Positions 34,601 to 44,200 of a DNA stretch of 64,000 nucleotides are shown here, in pieces; position 1 is the first letter of the stretch, and every line of letters begins with the position of its first letter. Source of the stretch: Oegoconia quadripuncta (lineage: Eukaryota > Arthropoda > Insecta > Lepidoptera > Autostichidae); assembly GCA_949316235.1 (NCBI GenBank), contig OX438743.1:15311771-15375770 (forward strand). Reading direction: 5' to 3'. Made by a program: the position numbers and the translations under genes. The notes below the pieces were generated by a model, which was not told the DNA's origin, made no database searches, and saw nothing but the letters and a program-made list of their open reading frames with translations.

Positions 34601-37313
34601 GAGGGTGCTTGTGAAGTATTTGGTATCTTCGTTGAAATGAATTATAAAGTCGTTGTAAGCTGTATGGTTCAAGCAGTGGCATTTCCTGGTTAGCCTTTTA
34701 AAGATTGAGCAATCGTCTTCCTCGTCCTGGAATAAAACACACACAGTAGACAACACTACGACCGTAACACTATCATTGTAAGTTGGCAGCGCTACTTTAC
34801 CGGAAATGTGAGTGGAGCTAGACCTGCTTATACTGGAACTGTTACGATCGTCGTGTGGTTGCTTCGTACTTGTGTCTGTTATAATTATTTTGTAAGTAGG
34901 TACTTAGTAGTAATAAATAAACATGGCTACTACTCGCCGCGGAGAAAACCTACACCCACCCGCTTCTACTTCATTGAAAGTGGCTTACAATCACTGTAGG
35001 AAGAAACCCGTGTAAAACCTTCACTACACTGAAAACGGCGCAATCGAGAGAGCTTATGACGTCACACTAAAGTGCCACAAATTTTTACAAAAAGTCGTGG
35101 TGGACAATTTTGTTCGCGACGACAGAACGTATGGAATTATTTTTAAGTATAATAAGACACATGTATAGGACTTCTTGTACGCTGGACTTTCTTGTCGTCC
35201 GTGTGTGTTATTGCATAGAATCCTGTCCTTGTGGACGGTGCAGACTACTCAAAGTGCGTTGTATGTGCGGCGGCGCGGGGCGGCATGTGAGGCGTCGATA
35301 TTTCTCGGATCGTGTCGTTTGCCGGGCGGCAATTCAGTGTACCGAAGACTTAAGTTCTGGAATTTCCTAAAATTTGTGACATGGTGTCCTTCAGCAACGG
35401 ATGTAGGTATAAAGTTCTCAAAGGTCTGCAACGCATGCGCTGCCCCTGGTTTTGCAAATATGCATGTACGGCGGTCACACACACTTCTGACTTTAGCGCC
35501 TCGTGGCCACTTTTTAGGTCGCAGATCCGCCTGTTGTCTATTCTGTGACAATTGTGGCCTGCCTACTGCCACTACAGCTACCAATATTATTGTTATTGTC
35601 TTTATTGCTCACCAAAATCTGTCTAATCTAATTCTTGGTGGTGCTTTAATTGTACATTATAATATTTTGGAATAATGTTACCTGTATATAAATTTCTTCC
35701 AAGTTTCTTGTGCGCATTTCTAAATTTTTTATTGCAATTGAACCTACCATTTCTGAGGCTGTGACCGGCTGGAATTATTAAAAATATAAAAAAAAATAAC
35801 AAAAATTACACATGCCTAGTCTTTGATATAAAACAAAAAAAAGCCCTACTCTGTTGCCTTGACTTGCTGAACTTATTTGCGGGATCAAGTTAGCTAAACT
35901 AGGAATATCATCTTCAAATGAACTATTTGCATGCGTTTTTAATTGTATTTCTTCTAGTACACAAAGTAACTTTTTGGTACTATCTTGCAGTTGCATTAAG
36001 GAATCCTGAAATTAGAGATTTAATTATTCATAATGTGCCGCGTCTTCCGCGAGAAGACCTATTTTTGTGAATTTCTTCAAAGGCATTTATTATTTGGACC
36101 TTGACAGGTGGAACATTGATACGCTAGGAGGGTACAAGTCTCCTAACAATTTCCTCTAAAGAGGATTTACCTATTTCTATGCAAACAAGATCGGGATTGC
36201 GCAAGGGAATTGCGGGTTCAGTTGGTATGCGTGCGTAGGTGGTAGGGGACTTTGAAGTCCGCCTGGCTAGCTACCACTACGTCAGCTGTAAAGCAGCAAT
36301 AGCATGAGTTCCGTCTGTTTGAGAAAGTAGTCAATTGGAGATTAAGGGTCGGCGCTCTCTTCCGCCTTCGGCCTCATCTTCAGTTTACATTTGGCTGTCT
36401 ATTCTCTTCTATTTTAAGTGATATTAATCGTAACTTGGGCGGTCTTTCCATCAGGGAACACAGATTTGAAGTCCTAGATTTACAGAAAATTAACCCACAC
36501 GCCTAAAATTTTGTTTCTTCTTAATCAATTCTGTCTTCGTAATCAATGGTTTACGGGTAGGTACGAATCGAAGGCCCATTTATAAACCGTTCTCAAGATT
36601 GATATGATCTTAAGTTGGCGATTGAGAATTTGTTGCATATTAAAACAGGATCAAAAAAAAATGTATGACTCGAATCTAGAGTCGCAAACTCAGTCTCAAG
36701 ATCGATTAATTAATACGGGCCTAAGATGGTGTGGTAAATACGAATATTTATTCTCGAGTCATGGAGTTTATGTAGATGTTTGTTTGTTAATTCGTTATAT
36801 TATCTAGTATTCATAGCACAGGCTTTGCCTAGTTTTGGGACTAAGATCCCAAATATTTAACTACGTACCTATATACTAACTCAACAGAATACAAATTGTC
36901 AGTCACAAAGCACCAAACAATTAAGTAGTTACCAGACCGGCACATTGCTATCGAAAAGCTGCTAAATTACTAGGATTAATAAATAAATGAAGCCATGAAC
37001 TTACAAGTCGAATGTGACAATATTTTTCACCATCCTTTTTCAGTAAAGGTGTTTTCTTTTCAAAAGCCATGTTGCGTGGAGGTTCTGTTTTTGTCTGCGT
37101 TTCGAAACTAGTATTTATATTTACAGCAGGTGTTTGAACGCTCAAGTTATCTTGTGCAGTTTGCATTTGGCAGCAAACGGCGTGCTCGGAAGATGCACGA
37201 TCTCCTAAATCACTATTTTTCAATTCATCTGTATTTGTGCTATTAGGTAGATTATGAACGAGAGTAGTGGTTGATCTAACAGATGCATTTACTCTCTCAT
37301 TATCAGCATCCAT
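28612..37313 (-). CDS. Nine-exon gene, unrecognised helical protein (558 aa)
   Basis: Exons (plus-strand coordinates, in transcription order): 37313-37005, 36005-35850, 34726-34511, 33462-33307, 32541-32259, 31958-31657, 31586-31448, 30343-30300 and 28683-28612. All introns have GT donors and AG acceptors and the phases agree throughout, giving 558 residues ending at a TAA. The donor at 32259 (A|GTCTCT) is weak and least certain. The N-terminal 100 residues are polar and probably disordered. The middle (about residues 104-475) is Leu-rich and helical, like an armadillo/HEAT-type solenoid, with cysteines in the C-H-C and W-P-C-W segments. The last 80 residues are basic (Lys/Arg/Pro). I cannot name the family. 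Introns hold SINEs, a Lep1 fragment, a family A copy and a hAT-like MITE. Confidence 0.7.
29350..29669 (-). repeat. Family A copy 5 (minus strand)
   Basis: Complement of the family consensus from the CTTCAGTTTATAGGTCAGTC region to TTCCCGCCAAAAAGCC at the 5' end. It keeps the GGCGGGAA box (29651-29663 on the opposite strand) and lacks the extreme 3' tail. It lies in the last intron of the nine-exon gene. Confidence 0.8.
30715..30938. repeat. tRNA-like SINE head (+) next to a Lep1 Helitron end (-)
   Basis: 30715-30790 has an A-box-like TGGTCTAGTTACTC and a B box GGTTCGAAT. 30855-30938 is the complement of the Lep1 5' end, ending TTTATAATATTAG. Both are fragments. Confidence 0.6.
31029..31365 (+). 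repeat. tRNA-derived SINE, family B, near full length
   Basis: The head has GCCTCCGTGGTTCAATG and a B box GGGTTCGATTCCCAGCGGGG. The body has GGTTGGTGGTAGGGCAT and ATCTTATCTAAATCTGCC, and the tail ATCAGGTGTGATTGAGGTCAAG ends in an A-rich tract. About 335 bp. Minus-strand relatives lie at 49905, 52722, 53305, 53932 and 57408. Confidence 0.85.
33640..33815 (-). repeat. tRNA-derived SINE, family C
   Basis: On the minus strand the head has an A-box-like TGGTGTAGTGGATAGTGACC, followed by GGTTACGGGTTATAATCCCG. The tail has GAATACGAACATTTAATCCC. Related to the copies at 4440-4680 and 54058-54335. Confidence 0.75.
33955..34374. mobile_element. hAT-like MITE with 8-bp target duplication
   Basis: Flanked by ACATTTTT at 33947-33954 and 34375-34382, the 8-bp duplication typical of hAT elements. 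The ends are inverted repeats of roughly 100 bases (left: GTACTACGCAATAGCGAAAG; right: its complement with small differences). The interior repeats degenerate GCGCGA/ATTTGCGCGA words. 420 bp, non-coding, in an intron of the nine-exon gene. Confidence 0.85.
34727..35849. other. Intron 2 of the nine-exon gene
   Basis: Includes a GC-richer patch (about 35090-35570) with overlapping open frames on both strands, none with a recognisable domain. Probably a decayed repeat; no feature claimed. Confidence 0.4.
36226..36420 (+). repeat. SINE family B fragment
   Basis: It shows GGTGGTAGGGGAC, GTCCGCCTGGCTAGCTACCAC and CCTTCGGCCTCATCTTCA, matching the middle of the copy at 31029. The tRNA head is missing. 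Confidence 0.7.
36716..36815 (+). repeat. SINE family C tail fragment
   Basis: AATACGAATATTTATTCTCGAGTCATG resembles the tails of the copies at 33640 and 54058. No Pol III head is present. Confidence 0.45.
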
Positions 37314-37564
37314 TTGTGGTTATATAATTTTTTGCAAGTTGTTAAACTGGGGCAACATCAACATCGTCGGATTCATCGGTCGTCATTGAAATTGCTTTAC
37401 AAAGTTATTCAGTTACCTATTTATATAGAGGTACCAAGTACTTTAAATAAATGTTTACATGAATTTATACTTAAATACTGTTTCATTTTTGGCGAAATTA
37501 TTTATTTTCAAGATCTTAAGTTTCGCCATTTTTGAATTTGGTGCCAAAAATAAATTGCATCCTT
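37314..37564. other. Upstream region of the nine-exon gene
   Basis: No TATA box or initiator that I would defend. A family A copy begins at 37565, about 250 bases upstream of the start codon. Confidence 0.35.
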
Positions 37565-37896
37565 TTGACATTAACAAATTGTTTTTTTTTCATTTTATTC
37601 TCTCCTCTCGGAGAAGGCAAAGGGATCTAAGCCTATACAGCCATGTCTTATTTATGTGTCTATAAGTCAGTCTCAGTCAAAACAAGTAATTCGTCGTGTA
37701 CTTGGAGTATACAGAGTCTAGTCACGGTCAAGTCATTCTTTAGTAAAGTGGCAGAACCCAAAAGCTTCGTTATGCACTTTAATTTACACTTTCCTTCACT
37801 AGTACACCATCACTGACTTTTGCCGTACAATATTCCGCTGTTATTAGTCCAAACCTCAGAATGCATAAATTTCAAGAAATAAAACAAAAATGCATC
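37565..37896 (-). repeat. Family A copy 6 (minus strand)
   Basis: It begins with a T run (the poly(A) tail) and CTCCTCTCGGAGAAGGCAAA, then the complement of the family body through GCCGTACAATATTCC. The 5' GGCGGGAA box is not recognisable here. Confidence 0.75.
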
Positions 37897-38169
37897 AGCA
37901 TTCGCTTAGTGTGTCTAAGCTTAGCAACTGAGAAAGTTACATTACATCAGTCAAGCCATTTAGGCTACAGGCGGTAACATAGAAATCTACATACATAAAC
38001 CCTAATAACATTACCCTCCCTTCTGAGGAGGTGGGGTATAAAGAAGTTAAGTTTTTTAAATTAAAAAGGATATAAATAAAAAAATGCAAAATTAAAAGCA
38101 GGTCGTTGCCTCTCGAACTAACTCCGAGATAAGTTTTGCTGTGCGGGATCTCGGCGAGTGAAGTTGCAC

Positions 38170-38320
38170 TTTTGTTTATAAGTAAAGTAAAAGTAAAATC
38201 ATTTTTATTGTGTCAAAAGCAGTGTTACAATATAAGCAGTGAGGTAGCCCTGGTCCCCACACTAGGATTCCCTGTGTTGTGGGTAACCAGTCTCTTCCCC
38301 ATCCAATTAACAAAATATCA
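38170..38320 (-). repeat. Possible LINE 3' fragment
   Basis: On the minus strand, GGTTACCCACAACACAGGGAA and GGACCAGGGCTACCTCAC resemble the end of a lepidopteran LINE coding region. No domain is confirmed. Confidence 0.3.
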
Positions 38321-38574
38321 CAAGTGTTGTACCATAAAATATGTCTTTGTATATTACATTTTTTGAGATCTTAATTTCTAGGATGCTTAAAAGGAGGTAA
38401 AACAAAAAAAGTAAATACAGTTGTTCACTGGGTCTGTGCTTGTAAACTAATCAACATAACTTGCAATAGGTAAATTAAAGTTGTTGTGACCGCACGCAGC
38501 GTTGTCGCTGCTGAGTTACTCGCGTAAATGTCATTGGATTTACCCGACTTGTTTATTGCTAATTTATTAATAAT

Positions 38575-38720
38575 ATATGTGTGTGTGTGTGTGCGTGTGC
38601 GCGTGTGTGTGTGTGTGTGTGTGTTGGGGGGGGGTGGGGGGGTGGGGGGGGGGTGAGGGAGAGGTGTGTGTGTAGGGTGGGGTGCGCGTGTGTATGTGTT
38701 CGTGTGTGTGTATGTGTATG
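38575..38720. repeat. TG/G-rich simple repeat
   Basis: Runs of TGTG with GCGTG variants and long G runs (38622-38654). The apparent Cys/Val/Gly-rich frame is an artefact of the microsatellite. Confidence 0.9.
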
Positions 38721-38789
38721 TCTGTTTGTTTGCGTGTTTATTTATGTCAGGCGTAGAATAAGTGCTCGCATGTGTGTAGAGAACTGCTT

Positions 38790-39049
38790 AGGAATGGATA
38801 ATTTTTTCAGTGTCTTCGTAACCATTCTTTTAAGATATTTTTACAGGTACTTCTGCGTAAATTGTATATTTTTCGACTTTTATTGACACGATTATAAAGT
38901 AAAGGCGCCATGTGAAAGAAAAATCTATCAGCAAAAGTTGTTCTCGTGAGTGGTGTGACCCATTTTGGTTCATGCCGCCTAGAACTTACTGACTCCTCTT
39001 TTAAGAGAGCTGCTTTCCTATGATATTTGAGGATAGTCGATATAATTCT
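38790..39049 (-). pseudogene. LINE C-terminal fragment
   Basis: The minus strand reads E-P-K-W-V-T-P-L-T-R-T followed by M-A-P-L-L-Y-N-R and F/L-K-E-W-L, the tail signature of CR1/jockey-type LINE proteins. Truncated at both ends and abutted by a family A copy. Confidence 0.6.
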
Positions 39050-39387
39050 TATAATTTTTGCATTCTTACTTTTGAAGCTTAATAATGGCTGAATATTGTG
39101 CAGCAAACGTTAGTGATGGTGTACAAGTGAAGGGAAGTGTGAAAGGTGCGTAACGAAGCCTTCGGGTTCCCATAAGAAGCCGCTAAAAGCTTTTGTAAAG
39201 CATTCTGCCACTTTACTGAAGAATGACTTGATCGTGACTAGACTCTGTGTACGCCAAGTATACGACGAATTACTTGTTTTGACTGAGACCTTTAAACTGA
39301 AGAAATAAGAGAAATAAGATAGGCCTGTATGGGCTTAGATCCCTTTGCCTTCTCCGAGAGGAGTGAATAAAACGAAAAAAAAAACAA
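39050..39387 (+). repeat. Family A copy 7 (5'-truncated)
   Basis: It begins TTATAATTTTTGCATTCTTAC, includes the ATGGCTGAATATTGTGC start block, and ends GAGAGGAGTGAATAAAACG plus an A run. Confidence 0.8.
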
Positions 39388-39806
39388 GGCTTTTTGGCGG
39401 GATCTAGACGAGTGAAGTTGCAATTTTCTTTATAATTTGTGCATTCTGACTTTTGAAGCTTAATAATGGCAGGATATTGTGCAGCAAAAGTTAGTGATGG
39501 CGTACAAGTGAAGGGAGTAAATAAAGTGCGTAACGGAGCTTTCGGGTTCCCACAAGAAGCCGCCAAAATCTTTTGTAAAGCATTTTGCCACTTTACTGAA
39601 GAATGACTTGACAGTATCCCTATATAGTCTGAGGACTTGACCTTGATTAGACTCTGTATACACCAAGTATACGACGAATTACTTGTTTTGACTAAGACTG
39701 ACTTATAAAATCAAGAAATAAGAAAAATAAGACATGGCTGTTAGGGCTTAGACCCTTTGCCTTCTCCTAAAGGAGAGAATGAAACGAAAAAAAAAAAAAA
39801 AAAAAT
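39388..39806 (+). repeat. Family A copy 8 (full length)
   Basis: It has the 5' box TTTTTGGCGGGAT (39391-39403), the start block at about 39466, a small insertion near 39610, and the tail CCTAAAGGAGAGAATGAAACG with a poly(A) run. Confidence 0.8.
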
Positions 39807-39807
39807 G

Positions 39808-40315
39808 GGACGATCATTGAAAAGCATCCCTGCAAACAAAAGGAAAATGGCTCGGTAGCATCCAAAAAGATATTGGTGGCTCTTGGTTTGAGAAGGGATT
39901 TTTCAAGAGTCGTCATTTTTACACCACTATATCCCGATTGAGAATCGGACATTGCCAATTCAATGCACACCTACACAGGTTAAAAATGATCCAATCGCCA
40001 ATTTGCGATCATTGCAAACAAGAAAATCAAACACTGGACCATCTATTTTTCCGTTGTGCTTCCTTCGACGACCAAAGAAAAATATTCTTCACAACTCTCA
40101 AGTCCCTATACAAATCAGATGATTTCCCGCGTGACCTCACCATTCTGCTATCCGACATTGAAGCATTTGTACCAATTTTCACCTTTATAAAGTCCACTGT
40201 AAGCATGATATGAACAACTCAATTGTAAAAGAGAAAAAAGACTAGGCTGTATGGACTTGAATCCTTTGCCTCCCATCTCAATGACTGAGTGGAAAATTAA
40301 AAAAAAAAAAAAAAA
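39808..40315 (+). pseudogene. LINE 3' end: C-terminal zinc-knuckle region and UTR
   Basis: A frame through 39832-40213 carries R-L-R-I-G-H, then C-D-H-C followed by L-D-H-L-F-F-R-C, the C-terminal Cys/His motif common in I/R1/jockey-type LINEs. It stops at TGA 40211-40213. The UTR GGCTGTATGGACTTGAATCC...TTTGCCT...GAGTGGAAAATT plus poly(A) closely resembles the family A tail, so this LINE type is the likely supplier of the retrotransposition machinery for family A. Confidence 0.75.
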
Positions 40316-40746
40316 CAAGTTTTGAACAAGTTTTTGTTGTTGTGGGCTTTTTGGCGGGAACTCGGCGAGTGAAGTAGCAATTTTCTTTACAATTCTTATA
40401 ATTTGTGCATTCTAACTTTTGAAGCTTAATAATGGCAGAATATTGTGCAGCAAACGTTAGTGATGGTGTACAAGTGAAGGGAAGTGTAAATTAAAGTGCG
40501 TAATGGAGCTTTCGGGTTCCCACAAGAAGCCGCCAAAATCTTTTGTAAAGCATTCTGCCACTTTACTGAAGAATGACTTGACCGTGACTAGACTCTGTAT
40601 ACGCCAAGTATACGACGAATTACTTGTTTTGACTGAGACTGACTTACAAACTGAAGAAATAAGAGAAATAAGACATGGCTGTTATGGGCTAGATCCCTTT
40701 GCCTTCTCCTAAAGGAGAGAATGAAACCAAAAAAAAAAAAAAAAAA
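40316..40746 (+). repeat. Family A copy 9; first unit of an exact 431-bp tandem duplication
   Basis: It begins CAAGTTTTGAACAAGTTTTTG, has the E2F-like TTTTTGGCGGGAA at 40348-40360, the ATGGCAGAATATTGTGC start and an open block of 69 codons (40503-40712), and ends in poly(A). The next 431 bases repeat it without a visible difference. Confidence 0.9.
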
Positions 40747-41177
40747 CAAGTTTTGAACAAGTTTTTGTTGTTGTGGGCTTTTTGGCGGGAACTCGGCGAG
40801 TGAAGTAGCAATTTTCTTTACAATTCTTATAATTTGTGCATTCTAACTTTTGAAGCTTAATAATGGCAGAATATTGTGCAGCAAACGTTAGTGATGGTGT
40901 ACAAGTGAAGGGAAGTGTAAATTAAAGTGCGTAATGGAGCTTTCGGGTTCCCACAAGAAGCCGCCAAAATCTTTTGTAAAGCATTCTGCCACTTTACTGA
41001 AGAATGACTTGACCGTGACTAGACTCTGTATACGCCAAGTATACGACGAATTACTTGTTTTGACTGAGACTGACTTACAAACTGAAGAAATAAGAGAAAT
41101 AAGACATGGCTGTTATGGGCTAGATCCCTTTGCCTTCTCCTAAAGGAGAGAATGAAACCAAAAAAAAAAAAAAAAAA
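40747..41177 (+). repeat. Family A copy 10; second unit of the tandem duplication
   Basis: Same as 40316-40746 at an offset of exactly 431; its GGCGGGAA box is at 40779-40791. The poly(A) tail ends 76 bases before the inturned start codon. After it, the sequence resumes with CAAGTTTTTGTT, as expected of a simple duplication. Confidence 0.9.
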
Positions 41178-41253
41178 CAAGTTTTTGTTTACTTTTTTGT
41201 AGATTTTATTTGTGATATCTAATTCAGATTATTAATGTTTTCTTGTGTGAAAC

Positions 41254-44200
41254 ATGAACAATTATCCGACAAAACTCAGCTATGACAGTCCGTGTGACTC
41301 GGACAACGATTGGACCAATTCTTCGGATGATTCGAAATATTCAGATTCTGAAAGGTAACTCCTCTCTACCGTGTTGTGTAGGCGTACCAGTTTTTAAGAA
41401 TATTCTTCATTTCATGGTTAAAATCGAAATGTTCTTTTTGTTATTATTTATTTGGTAGATGATTGTTAAAGCGCATCGTGTTGATATCGACTTCAGTTAT
41501 TCCTTCATTACTCGCATAATGGATCGTAATTTTAAAATACTTAACACATATACTTACCTATCCAGAAATATCATCAATTAAGAAAGTCTTAAAAAATTGT
41601 GATGTTTGTCGATTTACCGTTAATATGCACAGTATTTAAATAATCATATAATGGGTGATGAACCAAATTCTTCTTTATTTTTAGCTCTGTACCTGAATGG
41701 GATTCCGATGTAGGAGAGGATGGTGAGCTTGTATATATTAAAGTTAAAATTGATAATAATCCAAATAATGATAACAAAGCCCCTCTATTGGAAAACTGCG
41801 AAGCCTTTAAGCTGAGGAACAACTTTAAGAGGTCTTCGACACGGCGTTCCACTAAAGGTATTTTAGAGAAGTTTAATATTTTTTAAATTTATTTTTTTGA
41901 AACTTGTGCACTTTGGGCACATTGATGTCTTCTCTATTCTTGTTGAGTTGAAGTGTCATTCTATTCTTGAAATAGACAAACAAACGAATTCAGACTGACC
42001 GTAACACATAAAAAATCATCATTATCATCAACAGCCTTATATGTTCCTACTGTTGGGGCACGGCCTCTTCTCACTGGGAATGATAAGGGGTAGAATGATA
42101 AAATTTGCTATTAAATTTAAAAATATACACAAAATAAAAACTTACTCTAATAGCAGTCTTTCCTGAATCCTACAACCTTTGGATCTTCAAGAGCAGAGTG
42201 AATAGGCATTTACTGGGATCGCATGCTTCATCTGCGACCACATAGTCACTTTCCATTAGGTGAGATTGTGGTCAAACTCGAATCCAGTCAATCATAAAAA
42301 AAAGCAATGCTTGCAACTGTTCAGAATATTTCTATTCATGAATGAATCAGCTGTCTTGACAACGCATTTTGAGGAAAGCTTGTAGTTTGCTAGGGTAGGC
42401 ACTGCCTTTCTGCCTGTACAGAGGGTATGCCATTGATACATTGATATAGGTATATATACATATTATTACAGTTTAATACATTTCAGTAACAATATATTAA
42501 CGCAACAACAAGTGTTATTTTCTTTATTTTATCAGTTGTAATGTTTGTTTATAACTTTGTTGAGTTTCTGTTTTTGTACACGTAACTGGTCTATGTCAAA
42601 ATGAATTTTAAATTATAGAATTCTGTATAGTTGATCAAATATAACTTCCTATCACACTTACAAACAACAGTGTGGAAAGGTCCATTAGGAAAAAGGAATA
42701 ATGGAAGACCTAAAAAGCGTTGGTTAGACGATATTATTACAGTTGGTGGACGAAAATGGACAGATGTAGCCAAGGACAGGATGAAGTGAAAGGAGAAGGA
42801 GGAGGCTTTTACCCGAATGGGATCCATATAACAATAAATTAGAATATAATGTAAAACTTTTTATAATAACACTATGTATTTAGTAAATAACCCAGAATAA
42901 ATTTATACATATACAATATAATATATAATGGAAAAATAAAGCTTAACAAAAATAATAATAATAAATCACAGTAATCAAATTAAAATGATTATAGGACGAA
43001 TATTCAAAGTTTTGAAAGCCCGGAGAGCAAGGAACACTAATAATGCTTTTGGTAAAAAAGGGGGAGAGAGTACTGCATTGTCGAATTCAAATAAAAATTT
43101 ACCTTTCGAGGATAATAGCAGAGTTGTAGTAATTCAGGTAAGTGTATGTTACCTTTCTCTATAATTCACTATATAAAAGTATTTTTATCTTGAAGTATAA
43201 ACAAAAAAAACAAATAAGTAAAAACCCAAAAAAAACATAATATAACAAAAATGAATGTAAATAATAACTACTTTAATCTGAGTTCACAAGAAATATAAGG
43301 GTTTTTCATTTATTTATTTATCTTGAAGTTGTAAAGGATTAGTGGACAAATGTACACAAATAGATTGAAATAAATGACCTATATCTGACAGTTTCTAATA
43401 TTATTTTCAGGTCAGCAAAAATATGATATTCAGTAGTGAAAAGAACTGCCGTATAGAAAAAATGTTTGGGATAGGCCTTGAAACACACACAGATGGAAAA
43501 TCATTAGTAGTTGCAGATTTTTTAACTGAAGCCAAAATTATTTACATACCGAAAGTCAAGAAGGGCTATATTTTACTAAAAATAAATGGGATAGAAGTGA
43601 ATGCATATAACATCAACACTATTTTACAAAGAGTTACAGAAGATGTTGATAATCCGAAATTGACTTTTCAAGTGGTTAATGAAGATTATAATATTGATAT
43701 TGAAAAATTGTTAACATCAAAACATGCTCCAGAAAACTCTCTTACACAAATATTGAAGGAGTCTATGTGTTCTGTTCTTTATATTTGCTGCAACGACATT
43801 GAATATCACAGCAATGATGACAAAGGGGTTCTCTACTGTTATCCTAGACCTTTCAATCAAAACTTTTTGTACAACACCAGAGGCGCTTACGTAACCTTAA
43901 ATCATTTGGCTCCGAAATCATTAGGAACTAGTGAACCCACAAGCTCAACAGTTCTCTACAACCATTCTCTAATTAATGTTACATACAAATCACATTACAA
44001 TGATCTGTTACTAATTGCTTTTCCAAATAGTAAAGTGGATATTTTCACAGCCAAAAAGATAATTCATGATATTGTAAGACTTTTAGAGTTGTTATATGGT
44101 TCCTTAAAAACATGTTTTACGAAACCTAATAATGTTGACAAGTTGGATAGCCTGTTTTCTCGAATTTTTGTGAGCTTACTGTATGATGATGGTAAGGGAT

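Noticed and set aside
35110..35675. Overlapping ORFs on both strands as a gene
   Set aside because: No domain, no splice partners, and they lie inside an intron of the nine-exon gene.
38581..38886. Cys/Val-rich protein
   Set aside because: Produced by a TG/G microsatellite.
40503..41143. Two identical 69-codon genes
   Set aside because: They are the second open block of family A copies 9 and 10, without their own start context; described as repeat content instead.
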